DNA from: Pelagibius sp048268885
Lineage (GTDB): Bacteria > Pseudomonadota > Alphaproteobacteria > Kiloniellales > Kiloniellaceae
Length of the DNA: 64,000 nt
NCBI GenBank assembly: GCA_048268885.1
Contig: JBLWUP010000010.1
Location: 62,001 to 126,000 of the forward strand
Reading direction: 5' to 3'
This document shows, in pieces, positions 24,361 to 32,714 of the stretch. The translations under genes were made by a program, and so were the position numbers. Below the pieces are notes generated by a model, which searched no databases, had not been told where the DNA came from, and was given only the letters and a program-made list of their open reading frames with translations. Position 1 is the first letter of the stretch, and each line of letters starts with the position of its first letter.

Positions 24361-25227
24361 ATGACCAACCGCCCCAGCCGTGCCGCCGCCCTGCGCGCGC
24401 TTCTCGCCAAGCCGGAGTTGGCGGTGATGCCCTGCTGTTTCGACGCGCTCTCGGCCAAGCTTATCGAGCAGGCCGGCTTCCCCGTGACCTTCATGAGCGG
24501 CTTTGCCGTCTCCGCCGCGCGCCTCGGCTTGCCGGACACCGGGCTGATCTCCTACGGGGAGATCGTCGACACCGGGCGCAACATCTGCGCGGCCACCACC
24601 ATCCCGGTGATCGGCGACGGGGATACCGGCTACGGCAACCCGGTGAACGTGAAGAGGACGGTCCAGGGCTACGCCCAGGCGGGCATGGCCTCGGTGATGA
24701 TCGAGGACCAGCTCTGGCCGAAGCGCTGCGGCCACACCCGCGGCAAGGCGGTGGTCGACCGCGCCGAGGCCGTGGCCCGCATCCGTGCCGCCGCCGATGC
24801 CCGCGATGAAGGGGAGGACATCCTGATCCTGGCGCGCACCGACGCCCGCGCGACCGACGGCATGGACGAGGCGCTGTGGCGCATCGACGCTTTCGCCGAG
24901 GCCGGCGCCGACATCCTGTTCCTGGAGGCGCCGAAGTCGGAAGAGGAGATGCGCGCCTTTTGCGCCGCGACCGACAAGCCCTGCATGGCCAACATGGTGG
25001 AGCAGGGCGAGACGCCGGTCCTGCCGCCGGCCGTTCTGCAGGAGGTCGGCTACAGCCTCGCCGCCTATCCTTTGACCCTGCTAGCCGCCGCCATGAAGGC
25101 CATGCAGGACGCCCTGGCGTCCTTCAAGGCGGGCGAGCACCCGAAAGACCTGCTCGACTGGGATACCCTGCGCGACGTGGTCGGCTTCAACGCCTACTAC
25201 GAAGAGGAGAACCGCTACCGCGGCTGA
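24361..25227 (+). CDS. isocitrate lyase/PEP mutase family protein
   Basis: A 288-residue TIM-barrel enzyme of the phosphoenolpyruvate mutase/isocitrate lyase superfamily. Catalytic landmarks: VMPCCFDALSAKLIEQAGF (about 21), the metal-binding DGDTGYGNPVNVKR (about 82) and the KRCGH loop (about 121) whose Cys marks lyases of 2-methylisocitrate or 2,3-dimethylmalate type. It is 19 bp downstream of the TRAP permease, so the transporter probably imports its substrate, a C-C-cleaved hydroxy-di/tricarboxylate. That assignment is inferred; names such as carboxyphosphonoenolpyruvate phosphonomutase are generic for this clade. Confidence 0.88.
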   Translation: MTNRPSRAAALRALLAKPELAVMPCCFDALSAKLIEQAGFPVTFMSGFAVSAARLGLPDTGLISYGEIVDTGRNICAATTIPVIGDGDTGYGNPVNVKRTVQGYAQAGMASVMIEDQLWPKRCGHTRGKAVVDRAEAVARIRAAADARDEGEDILILARTDARATDGMDEALWRIDAFAEAGADILFLEAPKSEEEMRAFCAATDKPCMANMVEQGETPVLPPAVLQEVGYSLAAYPLTLLAAAMKAMQDALASFKAGEHPKDLLDWDTLRDVVGFNAYYEEENRYRG

Positions 25228-25311
25228 GCCCGTTCAAGCGAACGTGTCCGCGTCCTCTCTTCCGGGCGTGCTAGCTTTCAGGGAAAGCAAGAGTAATCGG
25301 GAGGAAATGCG

Positions 25312-25869
25312 ATGAGCAAGATCAAGGACGAAGTGCTGACGGCCAACGAAGCCTATGCGGCCGATTTCGGCGACAAGGCCAAGCTGCCGATGCCGCCGGG
25401 GCGCGGCTTCGCCATCCTGACCTGCATGGACGCGCGCCTGGACCCGGCGAAGTACGCCGGCCTGGCCGAGGGCGATGCCCATGTCATCCGCAACGCCGGC
25501 GGCCGGGCGAGCGACGACGCCATCCGCTCCCTGGTGATCTCGCACAAGCTGCTCGGCACCAACGAATGGTTCGTCATCCATCACACCGACTGCGGCATGG
25601 AGACCTTCACCGACGAGGTCATGCGCGGGCTGCTGGCCTCCAGCCTGGAGACCGCCAGTGTCGACGCGAAGGGCTGGCACGACCATGGCAAGGGTCCGGG
25701 GTCACGTGAGGGCGACTACATCGACTGGCTGACCATCAAGGACCAGGCCGAAAGCGTGCGCGCCGACGTAAAGCGCATCCGGAACCATCCCCTTGTGCCC
25801 GATAACATTCCAGTGCACGGCTACATCTACGACTGCAAGAGCGGACGGCTGACGGAAGTGCCGTCCTAG
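25312..25869 (+). CDS. beta-class carbonic anhydrase
   Basis: A 185-residue zinc enzyme that hydrates CO2. The ligands are visible: Cys and the Asp-Arg pair in ILTCMDARLDPAKYAGL (about residue 39), NAGGRASDDAIRSL (about 62) and His/Cys in VIHHTDCGMETF (about 90). Its short length and HTDCGM motif fit the clade common in alphaproteobacteria. The gene has its own ribosome site (GGGAGGAAATGCG). Its stop codon shares the bases CTAG with the stop of the convergent LuxR-type gene. It may supply bicarbonate to a carboxylase; there is no partner in the window. Confidence 0.92.
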   Translation: MSKIKDEVLTANEAYAADFGDKAKLPMPPGRGFAILTCMDARLDPAKYAGLAEGDAHVIRNAGGRASDDAIRSLVISHKLLGTNEWFVIHHTDCGMETFTDEVMRGLLASSLETASVDAKGWHDHGKGPGSREGDYIDWLTIKDQAESVRADVKRIRNHPLVPDNIPVHGYIYDCKSGRLTEVPS

Positions 25870-26999
25870 AAACGGCTGTCGTCCCGCCGCCAGACCGAAG
25901 ACAGCACCAGGCTGACCAGCTCTGCCTGACGGTGGGTGTCCGTCTTGGACATGGCGTTGCGCAGCAGGGTGCGCACCGTATGGCGGGAGAGTCCCCTGCG
26001 GGCGGCGTAGTCGTTCAGGCTTTCACCGTTGCACAGCGCCGCCGTGACCGCGGCCTCTGCCGGCGTCAGACCGAGCAGCGCGGCGATGGAATCGGCCGCC
26101 GGAGCTGTGGCCTGGCGGTCGACAATGCGCAGCATGGCCTGCCGGCTCGCGCCACCCAAACCGGCGGGCAAGGGCAGCACCTCGACCATGAGCGGAACCG
26201 CCGTGGAACGCCGCCGAACAGGTATTACACCGCCGCTGTCATCGGTGCCGGAGGGGGTTGTGGTGCCGCAGGCCTTGGCGATGAGGTGGTGCAGCGCCGT
26301 GGTGTCGTCGGGGCGTTCGCAACACACGCGGCCGTGCCTGAGCCAGAGGCCGTCGCGGTTCTCTGCCGAGTGTTCCGCCAGGGCGTTCAGATAGGTGATC
26401 CGGCCATCCGCATCGCTCAGCATCACCGCCGCCGGCAGGCGGGCAAGCACACCGTCGAGCGTGCGGGCCGCCGCGCCGGCATCCTCCACCAGACGGCTGA
26501 GCCGCAGGGCCCTGGTGAGATGGCGCCCCAAGGTAGCAAAGCGGCGGATCTCCGCGGCGGAGAAAAAGCCGGCATCCTCGCCGCGGCGGATGATGAAATA
26601 CGTCGAAAGGCCGGTGCGATGCTCCAGGTCGATGCCCAACAGGTGCTCGGCCTCCAGCGGGCGGTAGAGATCGTTGTAGATCTCGCTGTTCCGGTAGAGC
26701 GCCTGGTCGGGATAGTCCGCATCGGTATAGGGAACGCCGAGCGGCATTGACTTGAAATAGTGGAACAGCGGACTGCGCGGCGCGTAGTAGGTCTCGTAGT
26801 CGCGCACGGTCTGTTCGGTGACGCCGACCTGGTGGGCCCGCACCTGGGCGACGCCGGAGCGGTCGTCCTGACTCAGCAGGGCGGCCTGTGAACCGTGGAA
26901 GGCGGTCACCAACCCGCTCACCAATGACGGCCAGCCGTCCTCTTCGAGGATGGCGTCGTAGATGCGCTCGATCAGCGCGCCGGAAGCCGCCTGTGTCAT
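25866..26999 (-). CDS. LuxR-family transcriptional regulator
   Basis: A 377-residue regulator. The C-terminus (about 310-375) is a LuxR-type helix-turn-helix: LLGLTPAEAAVTAALCNGES, then the recognition helix LSRHTVRTLLRNAMSKTDTH. The N-terminal 200 residues (YDAILEEDGWPSLV, FHYFKSMPLG, FFSAAEIRRFATLGRHLTRA) resemble the sensory region of many alphaproteobacterial LuxR proteins of unknown ligand, with a PAS-like stretch from about 215. The ATG after the last upstream basic stretch is used; no good ribosome site exists. It is divergent from the PEP-CTERM gene, a possible target. Confidence 0.82.
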   Translation of the reverse strand: MTQAASGALIERIYDAILEEDGWPSLVSGLVTAFHGSQAALLSQDDRSGVAQVRAHQVGVTEQTVRDYETYYAPRSPLFHYFKSMPLGVPYTDADYPDQALYRNSEIYNDLYRPLEAEHLLGIDLEHRTGLSTYFIIRRGEDAGFFSAAEIRRFATLGRHLTRALRLSRLVEDAGAAARTLDGVLARLPAAVMLSDADGRITYLNALAEHSAENRDGLWLRHGRVCCERPDDTTALHHLIAKACGTTTPSGTDDSGGVIPVRRRSTAVPLMVEVLPLPAGLGGASRQAMLRIVDRQATAPAADSIAALLGLTPAEAAVTAALCNGESLNDYAARRGLSRHTVRTLLRNAMSKTDTHRQAELVSLVLSSVWRRDDSRF

Positions 27000-27141
27000 G
27001 ACACCGAAAGGGTAACGCCCTGCGCCGGGCAAGGATAGCCGCGCAAAGGGGCGGCGTACCGCATTTGCGGTATGACGGGCCGTCGGGAGCGGTACTAGCT
27101 TGCTTCCAAAGCAATTTTCGCTGACTCGGGGGAGGTGCAAA

Positions 27142-27912
27142 ATGCCGGAACGTCTGCGACTATATCGCGAAACCTACAAATCGATAAAAGCCAGAGTTTT
27201 ATCCTCGGCCTGTCACGTTGTGGCGGTCGCCACTGCCGTCACCTTGTGGAGCGCCGCCTCGGCGCAAGCGATTCCGGTCACGACGGCCGATGGTGACGGC
27301 GCCGATGCTTCCGTCATGCTCATGGGGGCGGTCGATACCAACTTCGGCAGTGAGCCTTTGCTGTATGTCACCCGGCAGATGGCCGTCGATCCTCAGTTCA
27401 CCTACCTGCGCTTCGACCTCTCCGGCATTTCCGATCCGATCGTCGCTGTGCAGGTGGAGCTTGCGCGCACCGAATTGGGCTACGGTTCGGTGAACTTCTT
27501 TGGCTTGAACGACGATGCGGCGGGCAACGACTGGGACGAGTCGAGTATCACGTGGAACACAGCGCCGGCCAAGAGCGGCGGCGGCCTCGATGCTTCCCTG
27601 ATCACCCCGCTCGGCGGTTTTGGCGGCATCTCGCCGCCGGGGACGGAGGTCTTCTCGACCGCGGCTCTGCTCTCCTTCGTGAATGCCGACACCGATGGCC
27701 TGATAACGCTCATTCTCGGCGGGTCGTTGCAGATCCAGCCCGGCAGTGTTTTCGCTTCGAAGGAGAATGCAGGCTTCTTCGCGCCGACGCTCAACTTGAC
27801 GCTTGCCGACAACGACTTGCTCGCCGTCGATGAACCGGGATCCTTTGCCGTCCTCAGTCTGGGGCTGATGGGTCTTGGCGCCCTGGTGCGTCGTCGCGGG
27901 AAGTCGGTTTAG
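27142..27912 (+). CDS. PEP-CTERM sorting domain protein with DNRLRE-like domain
   Basis: A 256-residue secreted protein. A long basic N-terminus leads to a signal sequence ending WSAASAQA (about residue 44). Residues about 45-210 match the DNRLRE beta-sandwich pattern seen in cell-surface and carbohydrate-associated proteins: ADASVMLMGAVDTNFGSEPL, YLRFDLSGI, WDESSITWNTAP. The tail is a PEP-CTERM anchor: DEPGSFAVLSLG, a hydrophobic stretch and VRRRGKSV, processed by an exosortase (EpsH/XrtA type) not found in this window. A start at GGGGGAGG-spaced ATG is clear. It probably goes to the surface or biofilm matrix. Confidence 0.85.
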   Translation: MPERLRLYRETYKSIKARVLSSACHVVAVATAVTLWSAASAQAIPVTTADGDGADASVMLMGAVDTNFGSEPLLYVTRQMAVDPQFTYLRFDLSGISDPIVAVQVELARTELGYGSVNFFGLNDDAAGNDWDESSITWNTAPAKSGGGLDASLITPLGGFGGISPPGTEVFSTAALLSFVNADTDGLITLILGGSLQIQPGSVFASKENAGFFAPTLNLTLADNDLLAVDEPGSFAVLSLGLMGLGALVRRRGKSV

Positions 27913-27951
27913 CCAACGCGGGACACAGTTGCCCGGACAGGGAGAACCGTC

Positions 27952-29730
27952 ATGTCGTGCTCGCCAAAGTTTTGCTCTCCGTTGCTTCGTGGTCTTGGCT
28001 TCCTCGCTCTTGCAGCCGTCGTGCTTCAGCCGGGGCCGGCGTCGGCGGCGGAGGTCAAGAAGCCGGATTGCGCCGCGCTCGAGGCCTGGGCCGCCAGCGT
28101 CGATGGCAAGGACCGCTGGCAGCCGATCGAGGGCTACCGAGGCTGGGTGCCACGCGCCTTCCAGGAACCGGCCTTCGAAGCGCTGTTCGGCGCGCCGGTG
28201 CTGGAGTGGCGCAGTGAGGATGCGGTGGAAATCGCCGCCCATGTTTTCGAGTGCGGGGGGCAGGCCGACAAAGCGAAACGCAGAGAGGCACGGCAGGTAC
28301 TCTACGCGGTGCGCGGCTACTTCCAGGGCAACCTGCGCGGCCTGCTGGGGCGGCAGGAGAAGATGGCGGCGCGGGCCGAGCGCGATGCGGAGCGGCAGGC
28401 AAAGCGGGAAGCGCGCGACGCGGAACGGCGCCGGGAACAGGCCGCGCAGGCGCAGGCCCGGAGCGAAGCGCAACAGAATGAACGCGACGCGCAGATCGAA
28501 GAGGCGCTGGCGGCACTCCTCGAGGAACCCGCGTCCCATGAGCTGTTGCGCACCCTGGCGATGCTGCGCGCCGTCGACATCAACAACCGTGAGCAGTTCG
28601 ATAGAGCGCAACGCCGGGTTGGTCCGGCAGCCCGCAACCTCATGTTCCGGCTGAGCCAGCAGGGTAGCGACCTGCGCGACCCGCGGGTCGCGCCGCGCAT
28701 CGAAGAGCGCTATGTGGCGCTGCGCGCCGAGATTGTCGCGGACTATCGCGCCAGGACCGCGGCGCTCAACACGTCGACGCAGAGCCTGCGCTTTCTCGAT
28801 CGCTGGCAACAGGAAGTCGGCCGGCAGTTGCCCGCCTTGCTGGGACAGGAGACCAGCAAGGCGCTGCTGGAGGAAATGGCCGCCAAGCGCAGCTCGATCC
28901 AGGCGGGAATCTTCGCCCGGGCAAAAGAGCTGATCGACGCGGCGGAGAAGAACAGCGATGGGGATGCTGCGGAACTGGCCTTGATCGACAAGATCGTGGT
29001 CAATTCAGCGAAGGCCGGCCTGAGCCGGGAACAGTTGGCGGAAGTGCAGAGCTATGCGGCGGCGCGCCAGCAGGTGCTTGCCGAACGGCAACTGGCCGCG
29101 GCCAGGGCTGAACTCGCCAGCTACCCCGAGACGCTGCAGGGCCTCGACAAGCTGCGCCGCGACTTGCTGTCGGCCCGGCGCGGTCCGCTGAAGCGCGCCG
29201 GCGAGGAAGCCTTCAACGGCTATCTGCAGGCGGGCCGGGCGCGGCTCACCGAGATCGCCGAGGAAGCCCTGCCGGAGTTCGAGCGCGGCCTGGCGGAGCT
29301 CCCGGAAAGTCAGGATGGCCTCAAGATGCTGGAGGCGACGCTGGTGAGCGAAGAAGGCTTTGACCAGGTGGGCGAGGAGGTTCGCGCCGATTACCTGGCC
29401 GCGCTCGAAGAACGGCGCAGCGCGATCGCCGAAACCCTGGCGGCGCAGGCGGCGGCGCGGCGCACGGCGGCGCTGGAGGCCGGCGGCGACCCGGACCTCG
29501 TCGGCTTCCGCTACGTCGACCGCGAACACGCTTCTCTGCTCGAGTTCCGCGACGAGAAGCTGGTGATCCTGAACTTCCTCGGATTGCGCTCGGCCGGCGA
29601 CTATCAGGTCAGTGCCGAGGACGTCATCGTCCGCGGCCCCAACGGGACCTTGGTTCTGGCCCGCACGGGCAGCGGTGAGACCACAAAGCTCAGCGGCATG
29701 GGGCTGGTCTTCCAGCGCGCTCCCGACTGA
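27952..29730 (+). CDS. secreted coiled-coil protein of unknown function
   Basis: A 592-residue protein with a signal peptide (cleavage near GPASA-AEV, about residue 33). I recognise no family. Residues about 120-180 are a highly charged Ala/Arg/Glu coiled coil (RAERDAERQAKREARDAER). From about 190 to 515 the protein is long alpha-helical with short repeats resembling ARAELASYPETLQGLDKLRR and PEFERGLAELPESQDGLKML, then a compact C-terminal beta-rich part of about 75 residues (VGFRYVDREHASLLEF, VLNFLGLRS variants). It follows the PEP-CTERM gene by 39 bp with a GGGAGAA ribosome site, so the two are likely one operon and may act together in the envelope. It ends 3 bp from the convergent cyclase stop. 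Confidence 0.75.
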   Translation: MSCSPKFCSPLLRGLGFLALAAVVLQPGPASAAEVKKPDCAALEAWAASVDGKDRWQPIEGYRGWVPRAFQEPAFEALFGAPVLEWRSEDAVEIAAHVFECGGQADKAKRREARQVLYAVRGYFQGNLRGLLGRQEKMAARAERDAERQAKREARDAERRREQAAQAQARSEAQQNERDAQIEEALAALLEEPASHELLRTLAMLRAVDINNREQFDRAQRRVGPAARNLMFRLSQQGSDLRDPRVAPRIEERYVALRAEIVADYRARTAALNTSTQSLRFLDRWQQEVGRQLPALLGQETSKALLEEMAAKRSSIQAGIFARAKELIDAAEKNSDGDAAELALIDKIVVNSAKAGLSREQLAEVQSYAAARQQVLAERQLAAARAELASYPETLQGLDKLRRDLLSARRGPLKRAGEEAFNGYLQAGRARLTEIAEEALPEFERGLAELPESQDGLKMLEATLVSEEGFDQVGEEVRADYLAALEERRSAIAETLAAQAAARRTAALEAGGDPDLVGFRYVDREHASLLEFRDEKLVILNFLGLRSAGDYQVSAEDVIVRGPNGTLVLARTGSGETTKLSGMGLVFQRAPD

Positions 29731-29733
29731 TCC

Positions 29734-31419
29734 CTACTCGGCCGCGGCTTCCAGCAGCTCTGGCAAGGTGAAGATTTCCCGCTCCTGCGTCACACCGCGA
29801 AAAGCGTGGCGCCCGACGGAGACCAGGGTGCCGGGGACGAAGCGCTCGAACTCCTCGGAGACCAGCACGCCGAGGCCCAGCTCCTTGGTCAGGCCGTCCA
29901 TGCGCGCGGCCTCGTTGGTCGCCGGGCCGATCACCGTGAAATCGAGGCGGCTGGCGGCGCCGACGTTGCCGTAGGTGACGTCGCCCAGATGCAGCGAGAT
30001 GCCGCAGGCCAGCGGGGCGCTGCCCGCTTCGGCCAGTTCCTCGTTCAGGGCCGCCATCCGCTTCACCGCGTCGCGGGCCGCCTTGACCGCCACGTGGCAG
30101 GCATTCTTGCCACAGAACTGGCTGCCTTTGCCCTCGGGGCCGCCCTTGGTGCAGTAGACCTCGCCGCTGTCGCCCTCGTTCGGTGCCTTTTCCATCGGGA
30201 AGATGGCGAGCAGGCCGTCGCCGATGAACTTCAGCACCTCGCCGCCGTGGTCCAGCACCGCGCCGGCCACCGCCTCGAAGTAGCGGTTCAGGAGGTCGAG
30301 GTAGGCGGCGCGCGGCAGGTTGTCGGCCAGGGCCGTGGAGCCGCGCAGGTCGCAGTACCAGATCACCGCCGGGATGTCCTCGCCGTCGCCGCGCTTGATC
30401 AGCCCGTTCAGCACCCGCTGACCGGTATGGGCGCCGAGGTAGGTATCCAGCAGCGAGCGTGAGGTCCGGTGCAGGGCGTGTACTTCCAGCAGGCGGCTGA
30501 GAATCGGCAGGACCTCGTAGATGTGGCCCAGCTCCCGCGTGGTAAAGCCGCCGGGCCGCTCGCTGGACAGGCTCATCACGTTGATCTTGCCGTTGGAAAA
30601 GAGCATCGGCATGGCGACGTAGTCGGTCGCGCCCTCGGCCAGCAGGTCTTCCAGGATGGGGAAGTCGCGCGGCGGGCTCGGCCCTTCCAGGCGGCGGCGG
30701 ATGCCACCCTCGCCGTCGAAGATGCGGATCACGGGGCTTTTCAGGTAGGCCTCGGACTTCATACCGTAGTGGGGCAGGTCGCGCTCGTCGACGACGCTGT
30801 GGCCGCGCCGCCAGACGAAGGCGTTGCTGGCGAGCTGCGGGTGCAAGGTGGGGATGATGACGTTGAGGCGCGAGATGCCGAAGCCGGCTTCGACCAGCTG
30901 GCGCGCGAAGCGGTCGATCAGTTCGGCCGAGGAGGTGGCCTCCCAGGCCTCGCGCAGCAGCCAGCTTGCCAGTGGGTTGGCATTCTCGACGGCCGTGTCC
31001 GCCGGATCGATCTCGACCGGCTGGTCCTTGGCGAACCACCCCTCCACCTTGTTCCAGTAGAAGGCGATATAGCCGCGCACGCCGAGGCCGTCCTCGATGG
31101 GGTCCTCGTAGCTCCAGGCGGCGTTTTCCGCCGTCTGATCGCCCACCGCCACCGACCAGTAGTTGGCGGTGCCCTTGAAGGGGCAGTAGGTGTGGTGCTC
31201 TGTCGCCTTCAGGAACTGCATCGCGACATCTTCGCGCGGCAGGTAGTAGACCGGCGGCAGACGGGTTTCCTTCAGCACCAGGGCGCGGCTGCTGCTGGCG
31301 ATGATCTGGCCGTTGAAGACCACTTTCACCCGCTTGCCGCTGGGCTCGATGGTCAGGCTGTAGTCGCCGGGAACCAGGGTTTCCGGTTGCTTGAGGGCAA
31401 GGGAGGCCACCTCTGCCAT
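29734..31419 (-). CDS. DUF427 domain fused to class III adenylate/guanylate cyclase
   Basis: A 561-residue three-part protein. Residues about 14-125 are a DUF427 (NTP_transf_9) domain: VFNGQIIASSSRALVL, LPPVYYLPREDVAM, YCPFKGTANYWSV and GYIAFYWNKVEGW. Residues about 145-330 form a sensor-like region found N-terminal to many rhizobial cyclases. Residues about 350-545 are the cyclase: metal Asp in WYCDLRGSTALAD, KFIGDGLLAIF with the second Asp and adjacent Lys, and the transition-state Asn/Arg in IGPATNEAARMDG. An inserted Cys-bearing loop (EVYCTKGGPEGKGSQFCGK) interrupts the catalytic domain. It would make cAMP in response to an unknown signal. Divergent from glpR. Confidence 0.85.
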   Translation of the reverse strand: MAEVASLALKQPETLVPGDYSLTIEPSGKRVKVVFNGQIIASSSRALVLKETRLPPVYYLPREDVAMQFLKATEHHTYCPFKGTANYWSVAVGDQTAENAAWSYEDPIEDGLGVRGYIAFYWNKVEGWFAKDQPVEIDPADTAVENANPLASWLLREAWEATSSAELIDRFARQLVEAGFGISRLNVIIPTLHPQLASNAFVWRRGHSVVDERDLPHYGMKSEAYLKSPVIRIFDGEGGIRRRLEGPSPPRDFPILEDLLAEGATDYVAMPMLFSNGKINVMSLSSERPGGFTTRELGHIYEVLPILSRLLEVHALHRTSRSLLDTYLGAHTGQRVLNGLIKRGDGEDIPAVIWYCDLRGSTALADNLPRAAYLDLLNRYFEAVAGAVLDHGGEVLKFIGDGLLAIFPMEKAPNEGDSGEVYCTKGGPEGKGSQFCGKNACHVAVKAARDAVKRMAALNEELAEAGSAPLACGISLHLGDVTYGNVGAASRLDFTVIGPATNEAARMDGLTKELGLGVLVSEEFERFVPGTLVSVGRHAFRGVTQEREIFTLPELLEAAAE

Positions 31420-31584
31420 GTCCGAAATCCTATCTTAGACCGGGGATCCCCCGGGGACCCGCCGGGATCCTGTCGTATTTTCAAAGGGAAGGCGCGCGGA
31501 CGCGCTTCTTCTATATAGGCCGGGCGGCGGCGGTTTCAGCCCTGAAATCTTCCTGCCAGGCATAAGGCGGGGGAAGGGCGGGCG

Positions 31585-31630
31585 ATGTTCGTAATTTTCG
31601 GTTCCGAAAATTAGCGGGCCTTTATATACT
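31585..31630 (+). promoter_or_regulatory. glpR promoter with probable GlpR operator
   Basis: A 20-bp operator-like element with perfect 9-bp arms, AATTTTCGG-TT-CCGAAAATT (31593-31612), preceded by the half-site ATGTTCG (31585). It covers the likely -35 region (TTCCGA), 17 bp before the -10 TATACT (31625-31630). The half-sites resemble those of E. coli GlpR, so self-repression is inferred. Confidence 0.6.
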
Positions 31631-31653
31631 GCCGCCCCAGGGGAGGAACCCGC

Positions 31654-32469
31654 ATGACAGCAGTCGGACGGTCCGCGGAGGCGCCGCAGGACAGCGCAGC
31701 GGCACGCAGCGAACTCAACCAGCGTCAGGAGCAGATCATCGCCCTGGTGCGCGAGCGCGGTTTCGTCGCCATCGAGGCGCTGGCCGAGCATTTCGACGTG
31801 ACGCCGCAGACCATCCGCCGGGACATCAACCAGCTGTGCGACCACGGGTTTCTGCGCCGCTACCACGGCGGCGCCGGGCTGCCGTCCAGCGTGGAGAACC
31901 TCGCCTATCAGACCCGCCAGGTGCTGCACCAGGAGGAAAAGGCCCGCATCGCGCGGATCCTGGCAGCGGAAGTTCCCGACAACGCCTCGCTTTTCATCAA
32001 CATCGGCACCACGACGGAGGAGGTGGCCAAGGCCCTGGTGGATCACAAGGGGCTTCGGGTCATCACAAATAATCTCAACGTTGCCAACATCTTGGCCGGA
32101 AAACCGGACTTCGAGGTCATCGTCGCGGGCGGCGTGGTGCGCAGCCGCGACCGCGGCATCGTCGGCGAGGCCAGCATCGACACCATCCAGCAGTTCAAGG
32201 TGGATTTCGGCATCATCGGCATCTCCGGGATCGACGAGGACGGCACCCTGCTGGATTTCGACTACCGCGAGGTGCGCGCCGCCCAGGCCATCATCAAGAA
32301 TTCCCGCCGGGTTTTTTTGGCCACGGACCACACCAAGTTCGGGCGCAACGCCATGGTGCGCCTGGGCCGCATCGACCAGCTGGACGCCGTCTTCACCGAC
32401 CGGGCGCCGGCCCAGCCGATGATGGACATCCTGGCCGCGGCCGAGGTGGAGCTGCATATCGCGCCTTAA
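31654..32469 (+). CDS. glpR: DeoR-family transcriptional repressor, probable GlpR
   Basis: A 271-residue regulator. The DeoR helix-turn-helix (about residues 20-75) contains LNQRQEQIIALVRERGFVAI and VTPQTIRRDINQL; the C-terminal DeoRC effector domain holds LFINIGTTTEEVAKAL (about 112) and IGISGIDEDGTLLDFDYREV (about 188-207), the glycerol-3-phosphate-type pocket. GGGGAGGAA is 8 bases before the ATG. It stands directly upstream of glpD-glpSTPQUV, which it should repress until glycerol 3-phosphate accumulates. Related operator half-sites occur before glpR itself and before glpD. Confidence 0.92.
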   Translation: MTAVGRSAEAPQDSAAARSELNQRQEQIIALVRERGFVAIEALAEHFDVTPQTIRRDINQLCDHGFLRRYHGGAGLPSSVENLAYQTRQVLHQEEKARIARILAAEVPDNASLFINIGTTTEEVAKALVDHKGLRVITNNLNVANILAGKPDFEVIVAGGVVRSRDRGIVGEASIDTIQQFKVDFGIIGISGIDEDGTLLDFDYREVRAAQAIIKNSRRVFLATDHTKFGRNAMVRLGRIDQLDAVFTDRAPAQPMMDILAAAEVELHIAP

Positions 32470-32524
32470 GGCGGCCGGTCAGGCAGCAAAGAGGCGCCCA
32501 GGAAGGCAAGGATTGCCCTCCCTA

Positions 32525-32689
32525 TCTTCGAATATTTTCATTTTATGACGCCGGATTTTGTGAAGATCGGCGGATTTTCGCCATTTCTAAGCGCGAAAAG
32601 CCTTCAGATTCCAACGCTCTGTTCGAAAATGTTCGTTTGTGAAAATTTCCAATTGCGAAAGCGCGCGGGGGCAGCCTATGCTTCCCGCA
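32525..32689 (+). promoter_or_regulatory. glp operon promoter and GlpR half-site cluster
   Basis: The AT-richer stretch carries repeated TTCGAA, ATTTTC and ATGTTCG elements like those before glpR: TTCGAATATTTTC (about 32528), ATTTTCG (32573), GTTCGAAAAT (32621) and ATGTTCG...TGAAAAT (32629-32646). A plausible sigma-70 promoter is TTGCGA (32653-32658), an 18-bp spacer, TATGCT (32677-32682). Transcription would then begin near 32689, leaving a leader of about 210 nt before glpD. Confidence 0.5.
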
Positions 32690-32714
32690 CAATGAGATTG
32701 CCGGCCCCTGGGCC

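Noticed and set aside
22962..24539. Long minus-strand frame opposite the TRAP large permease
   Set aside because: Asp/His/Arg-rich low-complexity antisense product; the plus strand encodes a clear DctM protein.
31441..31475. GC-rich CCGGGGATCCCCCGGGG stretch as a terminator or operator
   Set aside because: It folds well but has no T-run and sits just before the cyclase start; no specific role can be supported.
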